A stretch of DNA of 64,000 nucleotides from Candidatus Nanoarchaeia archaeon (GCA_028279685.1 JANQNG010000029.1:1-64000), one strand, 5' to 3'. Positions 41,387 through 50,472 are shown, counted from the first letter of the stretch. Translations and numbers: made by a program. Notes: a model not told the origin generated them from the letters alone.

Positions 41387-42802
41387 TTACTTATTTTTCT
41401 CCTTTTTCTTCTTCGGCATCTTCCTATAGTTAGCTTTAGCAGCATTCACAGGATTCTTGTACTTCATCTGCGTTTCTCCTTTCAATAATCCTAAATCATG
41501 ATAATATGCTTTGTTAGAATAATTCGGAGGAAGTACCTTCTCCTTGTTCATCTTGTAATGTCTTAATTGTCCTTTGATATAAACTTCCCGCAATGGTTGT
41601 GGATGTGTCTTATTCCATTTATGCAATAATTCATCCATTGAATCATAATCCCAGCCGCAGCTTGAAAGAAAATTAATCAGAATAAACACGCATCGTTTTT
41701 TCCCATCTTCCATGTTTCCTTTGAGAATATTTTGTATTACTGCAGGAAAACATTCTACCGGAATAACATCATCATCGTTGATATCTTCATATTTAATAGA
41801 AGAAGTCACTGTTCTTTGTCTCAGTTCTTGTTTTTCTTCTTCTGGCGGAACAAAATCTAATGCCTCTCTTAATAATGCTTCTGCCTCGACGGGAACATCG
41901 CGATCTAAGAACGGAATTTCTACTTTTACCATATCAGGTTCCGCATCTTTTTTTTCGAAAGTCAATATCTTTCCTAAAGCAACTGGCACCGAAACTAATC
42001 CAGATTTCTCATTGAAAGAATAATCTAATCGATACATATGACGAGAACTTATCAATAAGGTATCTAATTCAATAATAGGATCAGGATTTAATTTCGCAAC
42101 ATCATCTCCTAATTCATTTTTTTCATGAATAACTAAATCTTCATATTTCATTCCAGTTTTTTTCATAATATTCCCTATATTGAAATCTTCCATCTCGAAA
42201 ATCTTGTCTCTTAGAGGTTGTTTGATCATGTGCTTAATGTATTCAGCAATTTTTTTAGGAGCTTCAGGAAACATAATCTTTAATGGAACACCACCAAGCT
42301 CTTTAGGAAATGCTTCAAAGGGTACACCTATATGGAATCCTTTATTGCCAGAGAATTTACAACTAATAGATTTCTTCAATCCTTTATGCTGCAGTGCTTT
42401 GATAATATAGTAAGCGCCCCATTTTGAATATTCGAACAGCTTGCAATCGATGTCAAAGACCAAATCCCATCCTATTCTTATTCCATCATATTCTTTTCTT
42501 GACATGCCTGTCTTGATCTGTAGTGGATTTGTCCATAATTCCTCAGAAGCATGGAATGAGGAAGCTCCTTTTTTGGCCTGTTCTAGTACATCATTCGGGT
42601 ATTCTAGTGTATCAGGCCTTTTCCCAAATTTATCGCTATATCTGGCTGCTATCTCCTTATTCTTAGCTGCAGCTACCATGGCTTTGGCTATTTCAGATCT
42701 TTTGTAATACGATAATGTCTTACTTATAGGAAGCATGCATTGAGAAAGCCAATCTCCTATTAATGCTTTTGCTCTAAGGATGTCCTGTGAATTATTTTCC
42801 AT
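41387..42802 (-). CDS. Single-chain archaeal primase (PriS catalytic domain plus PriL-like C-terminus)
   Basis: Primase makes RNA primers for replication. The catalytic PriS core has GWDLVFDIDC (Asp117/Asp119 metal ligands), SGNKGFHIGVPF (151-162) and LLISSRHMYRLDYSFNEKSG with the basic residues that bind nucleotide. From about 350 a PriL-like C-terminal domain follows (ECFPAVIQNILKGNMEDGKK, CVFILINFLSSCGWD, KYKNPVNAAKANYRK). Such fused primases are known in Nanoarchaeum and other DPANN. The Cys normally binding the 4Fe-4S cluster appear largely replaced (for example in NYSNKAYYHDLGLLKG). Confidence 0.85.
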   Translation of the reverse strand: MENNSQDILRAKALIGDWLSQCMLPISKTLSYYKRSEIAKAMVAAAKNKEIAARYSDKFGKRPDTLEYPNDVLEQAKKGASSFHASEELWTNPLQIKTGMSRKEYDGIRIGWDLVFDIDCKLFEYSKWGAYYIIKALQHKGLKKSISCKFSGNKGFHIGVPFEAFPKELGGVPLKIMFPEAPKKIAEYIKHMIKQPLRDKIFEMEDFNIGNIMKKTGMKYEDLVIHEKNELGDDVAKLNPDPIIELDTLLISSRHMYRLDYSFNEKSGLVSVPVALGKILTFEKKDAEPDMVKVEIPFLDRDVPVEAEALLREALDFVPPEEEKQELRQRTVTSSIKYEDINDDDVIPVECFPAVIQNILKGNMEDGKKRCVFILINFLSSCGWDYDSMDELLHKWNKTHPQPLREVYIKGQLRHYKMNKEKVLPPNYSNKAYYHDLGLLKGETQMKYKNPVNAAKANYRKMPKKKKEKNK

Positions 42803-42825
42803 ATAGAATTAAATTAATAGAAACC

Positions 42826-42860
42826 TTTTTATAATACATATGTAATACAATTGTAATACA
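42826..42860 (+). promoter_or_regulatory. Promoter and operator of the RHH gene
   Basis: TTTTTATAATA (42826-42836) is about 30 nt before the ATG, so the transcript is leaderless. Two direct copies of TGTAATACA (42841-42849 and 42852-42860) lie between the box and the start codon, a likely site for self-repression by the encoded RHH protein. Confidence 0.45.
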
Positions 42861-43133
42861 ATGATGACTGTAGCCCAAGTGAGATTGCCTGAAGGTATGG
42901 TGAAACAGGTAGATGAGTTAGTTGAAAGCAAGATGTATTCCAATAGATCTGATGTAATAAGAGATGCAGTAAGGAGATTTGTATTGGAGAAAGAGCTTAA
43001 AAATATGATCGGCAGCACCCCAAACACAGGAGACTCCGTAAAGGAAGTAAGAGAAATCAGGAAGAAACTCTCTAAAGAATTTAAAGAGAGTGATAATCCT
43101 GAGAAGTTATTAGAAGAAATCAATAATTTATAG
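42861..43133 (+). CDS. RHH antitoxin of a convergent toxin-antitoxin pair
   Basis: A 90-residue protein whose first 45 residues are a ribbon-helix-helix domain (AQVRLPEGMVKQVDELVESK, YSNRSDVIRDAVRRFVLEKE). The C-terminal half is charged and would bind the toxin. The PIN toxin gene lies tail to tail with a 6-nt overlap at 43128-43133. Two ATG codons (42861, 42864) are possible starts. Confidence 0.8.
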   Translation: MMTVAQVRLPEGMVKQVDELVESKMYSNRSDVIRDAVRRFVLEKELKNMIGSTPNTGDSVKEVREIRKKLSKEFKESDNPEKLLEEINNL

Positions 43134-43550
43134 ATTTTCAGGCTTCGCAACACGAATATATTTTTTTGAAGCATTGATTAATGCTTTATCTCGAGTCACT
43201 AATGCCATTTTCAATCTCTTACAAATAGCCACATGAACACAATCATAGAAACCTATTTCATATTCCCACTCAGATTCCAATCTCCTCGCTAATGAGATAT
43301 CTTCTGTTATTGATTTTACTTTGTTATATCTTTTTATCAACAATTTTCTCTTTACTTTATATTCTTTTTTGGAAAGTTTATGCTCTAACTCATTTAATAT
43401 AAAGCCCGAATAATATATTTTATCTCCAAATGATTCTACAATTTTCAGAAATTCCTCCGCAATTCTCCAATATGGTTTTCCTTTGGATGCATCTCCTTCT
43501 TTCTTGAACAGATTCAACCATATGCACGTATCAATATAATAGTCAACCAT
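43128..43550 (-). CDS. PIN-domain (VapC-like) toxin
   Basis: PIN toxins are Mg-dependent RNases. The acidic residues appear in order: YYIDTCIWLNLF (Asp7), FILNELEHKL (Glu), GFYDCVHVAICKRL (Asp) and LVTRDKAL (Asp). It is convergent with the RHH antitoxin at 42861, instead of following it in one operon. Start at ATG 43550. Confidence 0.85.
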   Translation of the reverse strand: MVDYYIDTCIWLNLFKKEGDASKGKPYWRIAEEFLKIVESFGDKIYYSGFILNELEHKLSKKEYKVKRKLLIKRYNKVKSITEDISLARRLESEWEYEIGFYDCVHVAICKRLKMALVTRDKALINASKKYIRVAKPENL

Positions 43551-43688
43551 AACTTAATGAATCAAGAATTTTTCATATGCTTTCCGACGAGAAATGTCCA
43601 GTGAAAAAGTTGAAAATTTCCGAAGTTCTGAAAAAAATTACGAAAAAGAAAAGGTAAATTTAAAAATACAGAAAAAATATTGCCCTGC

Positions 43689-44051
43689 ATGAACACATTC
43701 TCAAAGAATCTCAATCCAAGAGCATTCGATGCTATTAAAGCAGGAACAAAACGAATAGAGATAAGAGCTAATAAAAATAGCACTGGAAAGACTTCTTTCA
43801 ACAATATCAAGGAAGGAGATTTCATTATATTCCAAAAAAAAGGATTTGATGAGAAGCTGAAATGCCTTGTCAAAAGAAAAACCTTGTACAAGAGCGTAAA
43901 AGAACTCTTAGAAAAAGAAGGAACAAAGTATACGCTCTCAAGCACCAATGATATCGAAAAAGGCATCCAATCAATAGAATCTATAGGAGACTATAAAAGA
44001 CTTATCGCAAAGAACGGCGTATTCGCTGTTGAGATAGAATATCCTTGCTAA
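43689..44051 (+). CDS. ASCH-domain protein
   Basis: The 120-residue protein is an ASCH (PUA-like) domain: FSKNLNPRAFDAIKAGTKRI at the N-terminus, IEIRAN, then NIKEGDFIIFQKKGFDEKLK and CLVKRKTLYKSVKELLEKEG. ASCH proteins bind RNA; some act on modified nucleosides. ATG 43689 is used; a TTTAAAAATAC box lies about 30 nt before it. Confidence 0.8.
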   Translation: MNTFSKNLNPRAFDAIKAGTKRIEIRANKNSTGKTSFNNIKEGDFIIFQKKGFDEKLKCLVKRKTLYKSVKELLEKEGTKYTLSSTNDIEKGIQSIESIGDYKRLIAKNGVFAVEIEYPC

Positions 44052-44080
44052 TGTGTTGTCTGGATCAGGAGAATTCAAAA

Positions 44081-44539
44081 TTATTCTTTCCTTCTCCCTA
44101 TGAGCTCTGGTGCACTCACCCAAAACCGTTGATGCAGTTCCATAATCTCTTCTCGGGTGAAATGTTCCTTATCTGGTTTAATAAGTCCTTCTCCTACTGC
44201 AAGATCTTTAACCATCTCAACTAAGAATTCATAATCCTGATTCCACATCCTATCATAGCACCTATCAAAAAAAGTGACCAATTCTTCAATACCAGTAAAA
44301 TGCTCTTTCTCTTCCCATTTATTGCTTGATTTAACTACTTCACTTCTTATCATTTGGGAATTGGAAATGCACACCTCATTTTCAATCTGATAGACTAACA
44401 AAGAATTCTCAAGTGAATCATTAAAATAAACAAACACCCCTTTATCATCACCATCATGTACATAAGATAACGTTACATTTTCATATCTGTTCTTAATCCT
44501 GCTTCCAAAATCATCAATAATGTGTTCCCAATTATTCAT
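44081..44539 (-). CDS. Hypothetical protein
   Basis: A 152-residue acidic soluble protein. NVTLSYVHDGDDKGVFVYFN and ENSLLVYQIENEVCIS suggest a beta-sheet, followed by helices (FLVEMVKDLAVGEGLIKPDK, REEIMELHQRFWV). No family recognised. GGGAGA lies upstream of the ATG and a TTTATAATT box further out. Confidence 0.6.
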   Translation of the reverse strand: MNNWEHIIDDFGSRIKNRYENVTLSYVHDGDDKGVFVYFNDSLENSLLVYQIENEVCISNSQMIRSEVVKSSNKWEEKEHFTGIEELVTFFDRCYDRMWNQDYEFLVEMVKDLAVGEGLIKPDKEHFTREEIMELHQRFWVSAPELIGRRKE

Positions 44540-44649
44540 TTATATCTCCCACAGACTGGAAAAATACTATCAATTATAAATGTTCACTTCAAAGTAGAAA
44601 TCATTAAATAATGTTCTTTATTTCCATAAAACAACATTGGAGAATGAAG

Positions 44650-44979
44650 ATGGCCTTAGAAAACATAGATAAAGCATATCATGTTGAAGGATTAGAACTT
44701 ATAGCACACAGCAAACCAGATTCGCCTGAATATAAGGGTTGTGAATCGTTGACCTATAAGACACCATCAGGATCAAAATTTGCTATTGCAAAAGACGACT
44801 GGGGTATTCAGATAGCCAGTAATGGCTGCTTTTTTCCACCTTATGGAACACCAGCGCATGGATCATTTAAATCATTAAAACATGCAACAGACTATCTGAG
44901 AGAACATACCACTGAAGCTATTGTTTTCTTTGATGAAGTAGTTATGCATCAGAAAAGAATGAAAAGCAAATCAAACTAA
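44650..44979 (+). CDS. Hypothetical protein
   Basis: A 109-residue soluble protein beginning MALENIDKAYHVEGLELIAH. The middle, GSKFAIAKDDWGIQIASNGC with FFPPYGTPAHGSFKSL, could be a small mixed alpha/beta domain. Unknown function. I prefer the ATG at 44650 because GGAGA lies 8 nt upstream; ATG 44611 would extend it by 13 residues. Confidence 0.55.
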   Translation: MALENIDKAYHVEGLELIAHSKPDSPEYKGCESLTYKTPSGSKFAIAKDDWGIQIASNGCFFPPYGTPAHGSFKSLKHATDYLREHTTEAIVFFDEVVMHQKRMKSKSN

Positions 44980-44993
44980 CTGAATCCAAAACA

Positions 44994-45002
44994 CATATAA
45001 TA
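44994..45002 (+). promoter_or_regulatory. TATA box of the phosphoesterase gene
   Basis: CATATAATA is centred 25 nt before ATG 45023 with no ribosome-binding site, which indicates a leaderless mRNA. Confidence 0.45.
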
Positions 45003-45022
45003 CCCTTTCTCAAGAATCAAAT

Positions 45023-45748
45023 ATGAAAATAGCAATTATGTCTGATATTCATTCGAATTACCAAGCATTACGCGCTGTATTCTATGATATCAAGAAAAAA
45101 AAGATCAATAAAATATACTGTATAGGAGATATCATAGGTTATGGACCTCAACCCAACAAGGTTATTAATTTTCTCAAAGAGCACAACATTATGTGCACTA
45201 AAGGTAATAATGATTTTGCCACCTTCCATGATGATGAACTAGACACCATTAATGATGATGCAAAAGAATCAATTCTTATAACAAGAAAATTATTGACAAA
45301 GGATGCAAAGAAATTCTTGCGAAGTCTTCCGACGCATCTTGAAGAAGATACTATTCTCCTCGTTCATGGCATGCCTCCAGATGATATTATGACCTATATT
45401 TCAGATATTTCCCATCATGAAATAAAAGAAGCACTAAAAAACATGAAACAACAATTCTGTTTTGTAGGACATACGCACGAATTGAAACTCTATTCTTTAG
45501 AGGAATCTAAACTCATAGTGAAAGATCTGCATCGAGGAACTACTATGTTACCAAAAACAAGAAAACATATTATCAACATAGGAAGTGTTGGTCAGCCACG
45601 AGATGACAACCACGATGCAAAGTACGTTATCTTCGACACTAAAACAAACACTTTAGAGGTCAGATACGTTCCTTACAATATCGACCGCACAGCAGAACTC
45701 ATTGAAGAAAAAGGCTTGCCTGAGGATAACGCTGAAAGGTTATATTAA
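45023..45748 (+). CDS. Calcineurin-like metallophosphoesterase
   Basis: Metal ligands appear in order: MSDIHSN (Asp8, His10), CIGDIIGYGP (Asp36), KGNNDF (Asn62/63, usually GNHD), LLVHGMP (His115) and FVGHTHEL (His150, His152), then INIGSVGQPRD. This is the YfcE/ApaH-like group of predicted phosphodiesterases. The GNND form of the third motif is common in this group. It ends inside the 3' end of the convergent kinase gene (4-nt overlap). Confidence 0.88.
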   Translation: MKIAIMSDIHSNYQALRAVFYDIKKKKINKIYCIGDIIGYGPQPNKVINFLKEHNIMCTKGNNDFATFHDDELDTINDDAKESILITRKLLTKDAKKFLRSLPTHLEEDTILLVHGMPPDDIMTYISDISHHEIKEALKNMKQQFCFVGHTHELKLYSLEESKLIVKDLHRGTTMLPKTRKHIINIGSVGQPRDDNHDAKYVIFDTKTNTLEVRYVPYNIDRTAELIEEKGLPEDNAERLY

Positions 45749-46464
45749 TCCCAACTCATATTTTCCAAATATTCTCGTAACTTACCTGCCGTCTTGAATT
45801 TCTTTAAGATCAACGACTTCTTCAAACCACAAATAATCCCTTTGATTGGCTTTGGAAGTTTAGCATAATGTTTCTTTCCTCCTAAGACTTCATAGAATAT
45901 AGTAATCAAGTCAACCACATCATCTCTGATATGTTCTGCTGAGGCAGCTCCCCAACTGTACAAATCAATTACTTTCAAATCAAATCCTAATCCTGTTCTT
46001 TGAATCATTACATTATCAGTATGCAGATCGCCATGATATTCTTTGGCTCTATGCACCGCTTCCATACCAGAAGCTAATGCATGCAATAAATGCAACGCGG
46101 CAAACGGCTGCATTCTTTTTCCAGGTTGTCGTTTCAAATACTCGCTCAATAATTCACCTTCGATAAATTCTGAAATCAACACCGTCACAGCCTCGCCATT
46201 GACAAAATACATTTCCTGAGAATAATACTGAATCACTATATCACAATGCCGCAATTTGTGCAGCTTCTTAGCATAAAATTTGCTTGCCCTATCATGCTTA
46301 TTCCTATGAGGATAGAAGATCTTCGCAGCACGCTCAATACCAGTCGACACTTCTCTCAGCAGATAGACTTCTCCTTCCCAGCCTTTCCCAAGCTGATGCA
46401 TGATTTCATATTTCCCTGCTATCAGCTCTCCCTGTTCAAACTCAAAAGACTCTATTTTCTTCAT
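45745..46464 (-). CDS. Serine/threonine protein kinase-like protein
   Basis: A 239-residue kinase fold: nucleotide loop HQLGKGWEGEVYLL (25-36), Lys48 in ERAAKIFYP, and the catalytic loop EYHGDLHTDNVMIQ (Asp146, Asn151). The DFG position reads VIDLYSWG (Asp167), so the metal-binding Asp is kept but the Phe-Gly pair is not. It lacks the C-terminal part of large kinases. The substrate is unknown. TATA spacing suggests a leaderless transcript. Confidence 0.82.
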   Translation of the reverse strand: MKKIESFEFEQGELIAGKYEIMHQLGKGWEGEVYLLREVSTGIERAAKIFYPHRNKHDRASKFYAKKLHKLRHCDIVIQYYSQEMYFVNGEAVTVLISEFIEGELLSEYLKRQPGKRMQPFAALHLLHALASGMEAVHRAKEYHGDLHTDNVMIQRTGLGFDLKVIDLYSWGAASAEHIRDDVVDLITIFYEVLGGKKHYAKLPKPIKGIICGLKKSLILKKFKTAGKLREYLENMSWD

Positions 46465-46505
46465 GACCGTATTTTAGAATGCCAGGTTTATAAATATTTC
46501 AGAAA

Positions 46506-47210
46506 TTACGCATACCTATGGCTCATTGATATGCTTGGAAAACTCCTCGAAAACTCTTCTTTTGTTCCATTAAGCTTCTTTAGAAGAGGATCAAAAATAA
46601 ATCTGAGGGCATACTCTGGCAGTTCTGAAATCATGATAAATACAACAATAAGATAATACTGAAGATATAAGCTGAAAGAAGCATGTTGCCACTCACCTCC
46701 TTCCTTTAATTGTGTTACTGTAGCAAATATTAAGCAAAAGAGCTCGACAAATACTGCAGGTCCTGCCCAAATGTTTCTCACATCAGTTATTAATGCAAGT
46801 TTTTTCTTGAGAAAAGAAGGTGTTTTTTTATAGAGTTCATGATGTCTTAATCGTTTCATGAGCTGTTCTGTATTAGCGCCTGCTTTCATACCTTTGTATT
46901 GAATTAAATGTGTTTTGAATACATCAAAAGAAAGATTCCCGTTAAGAAATTTATGCTCTTCCTTATTGAATGCTTCAAGTGCATCAAGGATGTCAAAACT
47001 CATTTTTTTGAAATTAGCCCACTTAGATTCATTAGCACCTAATAATTCCAGATTTTTCCTAACCAAAGATATTACTCTCCTCTCATATCTATTAATAGTG
47101 TGTAAAGTATCGACATCAACTGGATCCTTGCTATAACCGTCATGACGCCTTTTATAATTTTTCAGAAATATTTCCGTTATTTTCTCAATGTCATGAATAT
47201 TAATATCCAT
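46506..47210 (-). CDS. Hypothetical membrane-associated protein
   Basis: A 234-residue protein: a charged helical N-terminal two thirds (about 1-140) and two hydrophobic segments near 148-168 and 182-204 (VFVELFCLIFATVTQL, YLQYYLIVVFIMISEL). No family recognised. It is in the same direction as the kinase gene, 41 nt upstream of it, but each has its own TATA box. Confidence 0.6.
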   Translation of the reverse strand: MDINIHDIEKITEIFLKNYKRRHDGYSKDPVDVDTLHTINRYERRVISLVRKNLELLGANESKWANFKKMSFDILDALEAFNKEEHKFLNGNLSFDVFKTHLIQYKGMKAGANTEQLMKRLRHHELYKKTPSFLKKKLALITDVRNIWAGPAVFVELFCLIFATVTQLKEGGEWQHASFSLYLQYYLIVVFIMISELPEYALRFIFDPLLKKLNGTKEEFSRSFPSISMSHRYA

Positions 47211-47260
47211 GTTCTATCATCGGAAAACAAATTTAAAAATTTATTGGTTGTGGCACCATC

Positions 47261-47887
47261 TTATTTTAAGCGAGCTCCTGCCAAAGAAATACGATAGGTA
47301 ATGTTATTTTTATTATGCACAGGAGGCCATCGCCATGTAAGCTTTATATCGTACATAGCCATTAATCCAGTTACATTTACTCCCATCGCTTCAGGACATC
47401 CATCGACAGTAAATTTAGGATAGAGCTCTAAGAATCTCTTTTCATTTCTACTATGTTTATTTCTCGCAGTGCCTTGCCAATGTCTTGGATTATATATTCC
47501 TCTGCATGATTCCCATGATTCATTATTCCTTAAAGGAAAATAAGTATCAGGCCAATCAGGGTGTCTGGAACGAAGCCTTTCAATAGCTTTATTCACTATT
47601 TCTTTCGATTTTTTCGGAGAATCTGGATATTTTTTTAATTTGTAGCGTTCATCACATTCATGTCTTTTTAGAAAACCTTCTGCCCATTGCCCTATTTTGC
47701 ATTCAGTCACTATTGCAAACATTTGCTTAGAAAAATCGAAGAATTCATGTACCATAATTCTGGGAGGACATTTTTCTTTATTATTCAGATTCATGCATCC
47801 TCTTGGGTTTCCTTTGAAAGGAGTTGCGCAAAGTCCCTGTATTATCCTGTCATAAGGTATTTTGTGCGGATCAATTTCAAAATACAT
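47261..47887 (-). CDS. Conserved Cys-rich hypothetical protein
   Basis: A 208-residue soluble protein. The N-terminal Cys set LCATPFKGNPRGCMNLN and KCPPRIMVHEF (Cys20, 31, 40) looks like a metal site. Later blocks include RHWQGTARNKHSRNEKRFLE and CPEAMGVNVTGLMAMYDIKL, then YRISLAGARLK. I believe it belongs to a conserved family seen in archaea and small bacteria, but I cannot name a function. TATA position implies a leaderless mRNA. Confidence 0.6.
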   Translation of the reverse strand: MYFEIDPHKIPYDRIIQGLCATPFKGNPRGCMNLNNKEKCPPRIMVHEFFDFSKQMFAIVTECKIGQWAEGFLKRHECDERYKLKKYPDSPKKSKEIVNKAIERLRSRHPDWPDTYFPLRNNESWESCRGIYNPRHWQGTARNKHSRNEKRFLELYPKFTVDGCPEAMGVNVTGLMAMYDIKLTWRWPPVHNKNNITYRISLAGARLK

Positions 47888-47931
47888 AGAGGAGAAAATA
47901 GTTGTTTAATTAAAAAGTTTGCCATAGCAAG

Positions 47932-47942
47932 CTTTATATAAC
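47932..47942 (+). promoter_or_regulatory. TATA box of the M24 peptidase gene
   Basis: CTTTATATAAC is centred 26 nt before ATG 47963. The divergent gene at 47887 has its own box (TTAATTAAA, near 47904-47917), so the promoters overlap back to back. Confidence 0.45.
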
Positions 47943-47962
47943 ATTCCTTTCAAGAATCCTTG

Positions 47963-49045
47963 ATGGCTAAACTCATTGTGGGAAATTCTTTGAAAAATAT
48001 GGAATTATACTATGCTATCCATGTCAAAATTCCCGACACCATTATTTATCTTGAGAAAGGGAAAAAGAAGATTGTTGTTGTAGGAGACTTCGAAGTTGCG
48101 CGAGTCAAAAAAGAGAATCCAAAACTCCTTGTTTTTCCATTATCAAAATACAACGATAAAAAGCGATGCCTCATCACTTGCTGCTGTGAACAATTGCTTT
48201 TAGAAGAGAACATAAGAAAAATTACTGTCAACAAAGCATTTCCTGTTAAGATAGCCGATGCGTTAAGAAAGAAAAAAATCAAGTTTCACATCGTAGAATC
48301 GCTCTATGACAGAACAATAAAGAATGCTGCTGAAATAAAAGAAATAAAACGCATAGCAAAGTACGCACATAAAGCAATGCATCACGCTATCAACATCATC
48401 AAAAAAAGCAACGTAAAAAATAACACTCTTTGGTGGAAAAAGAAAAAACTTACTTCTGAAATGCTCAAGGCAGAGATTGCTAAACAATTATTAGATTATA
48501 ACATCTGGTCCAGAGAAACCATAGTCTCTTGCGGAAAGCAATCAGCACTTCCCCATAATCTTGGCAAAGGACCGTTGAAAGCTCATCAACCAATTATTAT
48601 TGATATTTTCCCAAAGAGTTATGACTCTATGTATTTCTATGATTTTACTAGAACTGTTTGCAAAGGTAAAGCTCCAGAAAAACTGAAGAAGATGTATTAT
48701 GCCGTACTTGAAGCGCAAAAAACTGCTTTGTCTTCAGTAAAAGCAGGAATGAAGGTGTCTTCGCTAATGAATATAGCACAACGTGTTCTTGAAAAACATG
48801 GTTTCAGAACAACAAAAGAAGAGGGATTCATTCACAGCTTAGGGCATGGTGTTGGATTACAGATTCACGAATCACCAAGAGTATCAATAAAATCAGGTGA
48901 AATCTTGAAAACAGGCACGATCATCACCATAGAGCCTGGATTATACTACAAAAATATCGGGGGAGTGCGCATAGAAGATACTATTGTTATCACAAATACA
49001 GGATGTGAGAATTTGACGAAAATAATGAAGATATTAGAAGTCTAG
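47963..49045 (+). CDS. M24-family metallopeptidase (Xaa-Pro peptidase-like)
   Basis: M24 peptidases remove residues next to proline. The pita-bread domain (about 115-360) has metal ligands IIIDIFPKS (Asp), YFYDFTRTV (Asp), FIHSLGHGVGLQIHE (His), ITIEPGLYYK (Glu) and GGVRIEDT (Glu), all five present. The N-terminal domain (1-110) is short and Lys-rich. ATG 47963 is used; the TTG at 47960 is unlikely given the TATA spacing. Confidence 0.87.
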   Translation: MAKLIVGNSLKNMELYYAIHVKIPDTIIYLEKGKKKIVVVGDFEVARVKKENPKLLVFPLSKYNDKKRCLITCCCEQLLLEENIRKITVNKAFPVKIADALRKKKIKFHIVESLYDRTIKNAAEIKEIKRIAKYAHKAMHHAINIIKKSNVKNNTLWWKKKKLTSEMLKAEIAKQLLDYNIWSRETIVSCGKQSALPHNLGKGPLKAHQPIIIDIFPKSYDSMYFYDFTRTVCKGKAPEKLKKMYYAVLEAQKTALSSVKAGMKVSSLMNIAQRVLEKHGFRTTKEEGFIHSLGHGVGLQIHESPRVSIKSGEILKTGTIITIEPGLYYKNIGGVRIEDTIVITNTGCENLTKIMKILEV

Positions 49046-49117
49046 AGAATAAAGTGTGATTATCCAGCAATTTAGAGTTAACAGAAACTTAATAAAACAC
49101 TATTTCTATAAATCCTT

Positions 49118-50392
49118 ATGAGAGCATTATCCTTATTATTGATAGTTCTCTTCTGCACAGGCATAGCCCTAGCTGATACAACAGTTTATGATGCATGGAC
49201 CTTCTCAGGTGATAATGTCACGGTAGGAGATGCTGTATATCATATAGAATATAATAATGGCATGGTTTTCTTGAATAACATCTTCAACAAAGTTATAATA
49301 AAAGTGAATGACACCAAAACAGATACCTTCTATACCTATCAGTTCTCAGCCCATGAAACATCAGAGGATGTTGATATCGAACAAAAAATCCTCATAATAA
49401 CTGAAAAAGTAAAGCTTACCATTTCAGAAAAAGAATGCGTAGAGTATACAATAGGCAATAATTCAGCATGCAAAAAAGGACTTCTTGAAGAATGCGAAAA
49501 CAACTATGAATGTTTTGCTAATCTCTGCGTCCATAATGTATGCACAAAATCCACAGCCACATGCGGTGACGGCTACTGCGATACTCGTGAGAAATGCACA
49601 GAAGATTGTAAACCCTCTGCTGTTCTCACTTCTGAAAATACCTATGCAATACCAGCAGACAAAGACTGGATTGCATTACCACATATATTCAGTGATAGAA
49701 ACTCTTATCAAATAACAACGATTGATAATTCTTCTTTAGAAAGAACTAAACCTTTAGAAGAAGAAAACAACTCAGGAACTGTTTTAGGAGATATACTACT
49801 TAAGGTAGGAAATGATATCTACGATGGTTCATTGAACTTCTCCTCCTCTGACATAGTAATGGTGAGAGTAAATGATGTTTTTCTATATGACAATGAAGGA
49901 GAAATTGTTGTTGAAATACAAGAGACAAGAATGAAGCCTTCACTGCCAGAAATTAACACCTTCTTGAAATTATTAAAAAGTCTTAATGACCAAAAAAGAT
50001 ATGACGAAATAGCAAGCATGAGTGTAAATCCTGCAAAATCATTTTATCTTGCACTGTTAGACAACAACACGATAGAGCTCGACATAGGAGAATACACTCT
50101 TGTTGAAGAAGGTAATACGTATATCGCTTCTGCCCTTGTTGAAGGAAAGCAAGGGAACATAACGCTCATGTTCAACAATAAGCTTTTCCTGAAAGATATC
50201 TCAACTTCTCAGTCCGTGTTCCCTGTAAATACTATTGAGCCGGAAATACCCCCTCCTTCTGAAACTATACCTATTGCTGTATTTAATGAAACATTCGTGG
50301 TGAATGAGAAAACAGTGATCTTAATTATAGGAGCATTTATCTTCATCACTGCAATACTTTGGTTCGTGCTATCCAAGAAGATATTCAACTAA
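49118..50392 (+). CDS. Exported membrane-anchored Cys-rich protein
   Basis: Signal peptide (1-19), extracellular beta-rich regions, a Cys cluster at about 108-166 (ECENNYECFANLC, CGDGYCDTREKCTEDC) and a C-terminal membrane helix (about 398-418) with a basic end. The CGDGYCDxxExC type motif recurs in surface proteins of DPANN archaea. No catalytic domain recognised. Confidence 0.68.
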   Translation: MRALSLLLIVLFCTGIALADTTVYDAWTFSGDNVTVGDAVYHIEYNNGMVFLNNIFNKVIIKVNDTKTDTFYTYQFSAHETSEDVDIEQKILIITEKVKLTISEKECVEYTIGNNSACKKGLLEECENNYECFANLCVHNVCTKSTATCGDGYCDTREKCTEDCKPSAVLTSENTYAIPADKDWIALPHIFSDRNSYQITTIDNSSLERTKPLEEENNSGTVLGDILLKVGNDIYDGSLNFSSSDIVMVRVNDVFLYDNEGEIVVEIQETRMKPSLPEINTFLKLLKSLNDQKRYDEIASMSVNPAKSFYLALLDNNTIELDIGEYTLVEEGNTYIASALVEGKQGNITLMFNNKLFLKDISTSQSVFPVNTIEPEIPPPSETIPIAVFNETFVVNEKTVILIIGAFIFITAILWFVLSKKIFN

Positions 50393-50441
50393 AACATTAA
50401 CCCTTTCTGTATGAATTTGACTATGATTTGGAACTCAATAA

Positions 50442-50452
50442 CATATTTAAAG
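50442..50452 (+). promoter_or_regulatory. TATA box of the DM13 gene
   Basis: CATATTTAAAG is centred 26 nt before ATG 50473, which suggests a leaderless transcript. Confidence 0.45.
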
Positions 50453-50472
50453 TATAAGTTACAGCAATATGT

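Noticed and set aside
43562-43966. Minus-strand open frame of 134 codons
   Set aside because: It overlaps the ASCH gene, whose plus-strand protein matches a known domain; the minus product is a Phe/Leu/Ser-rich shadow.
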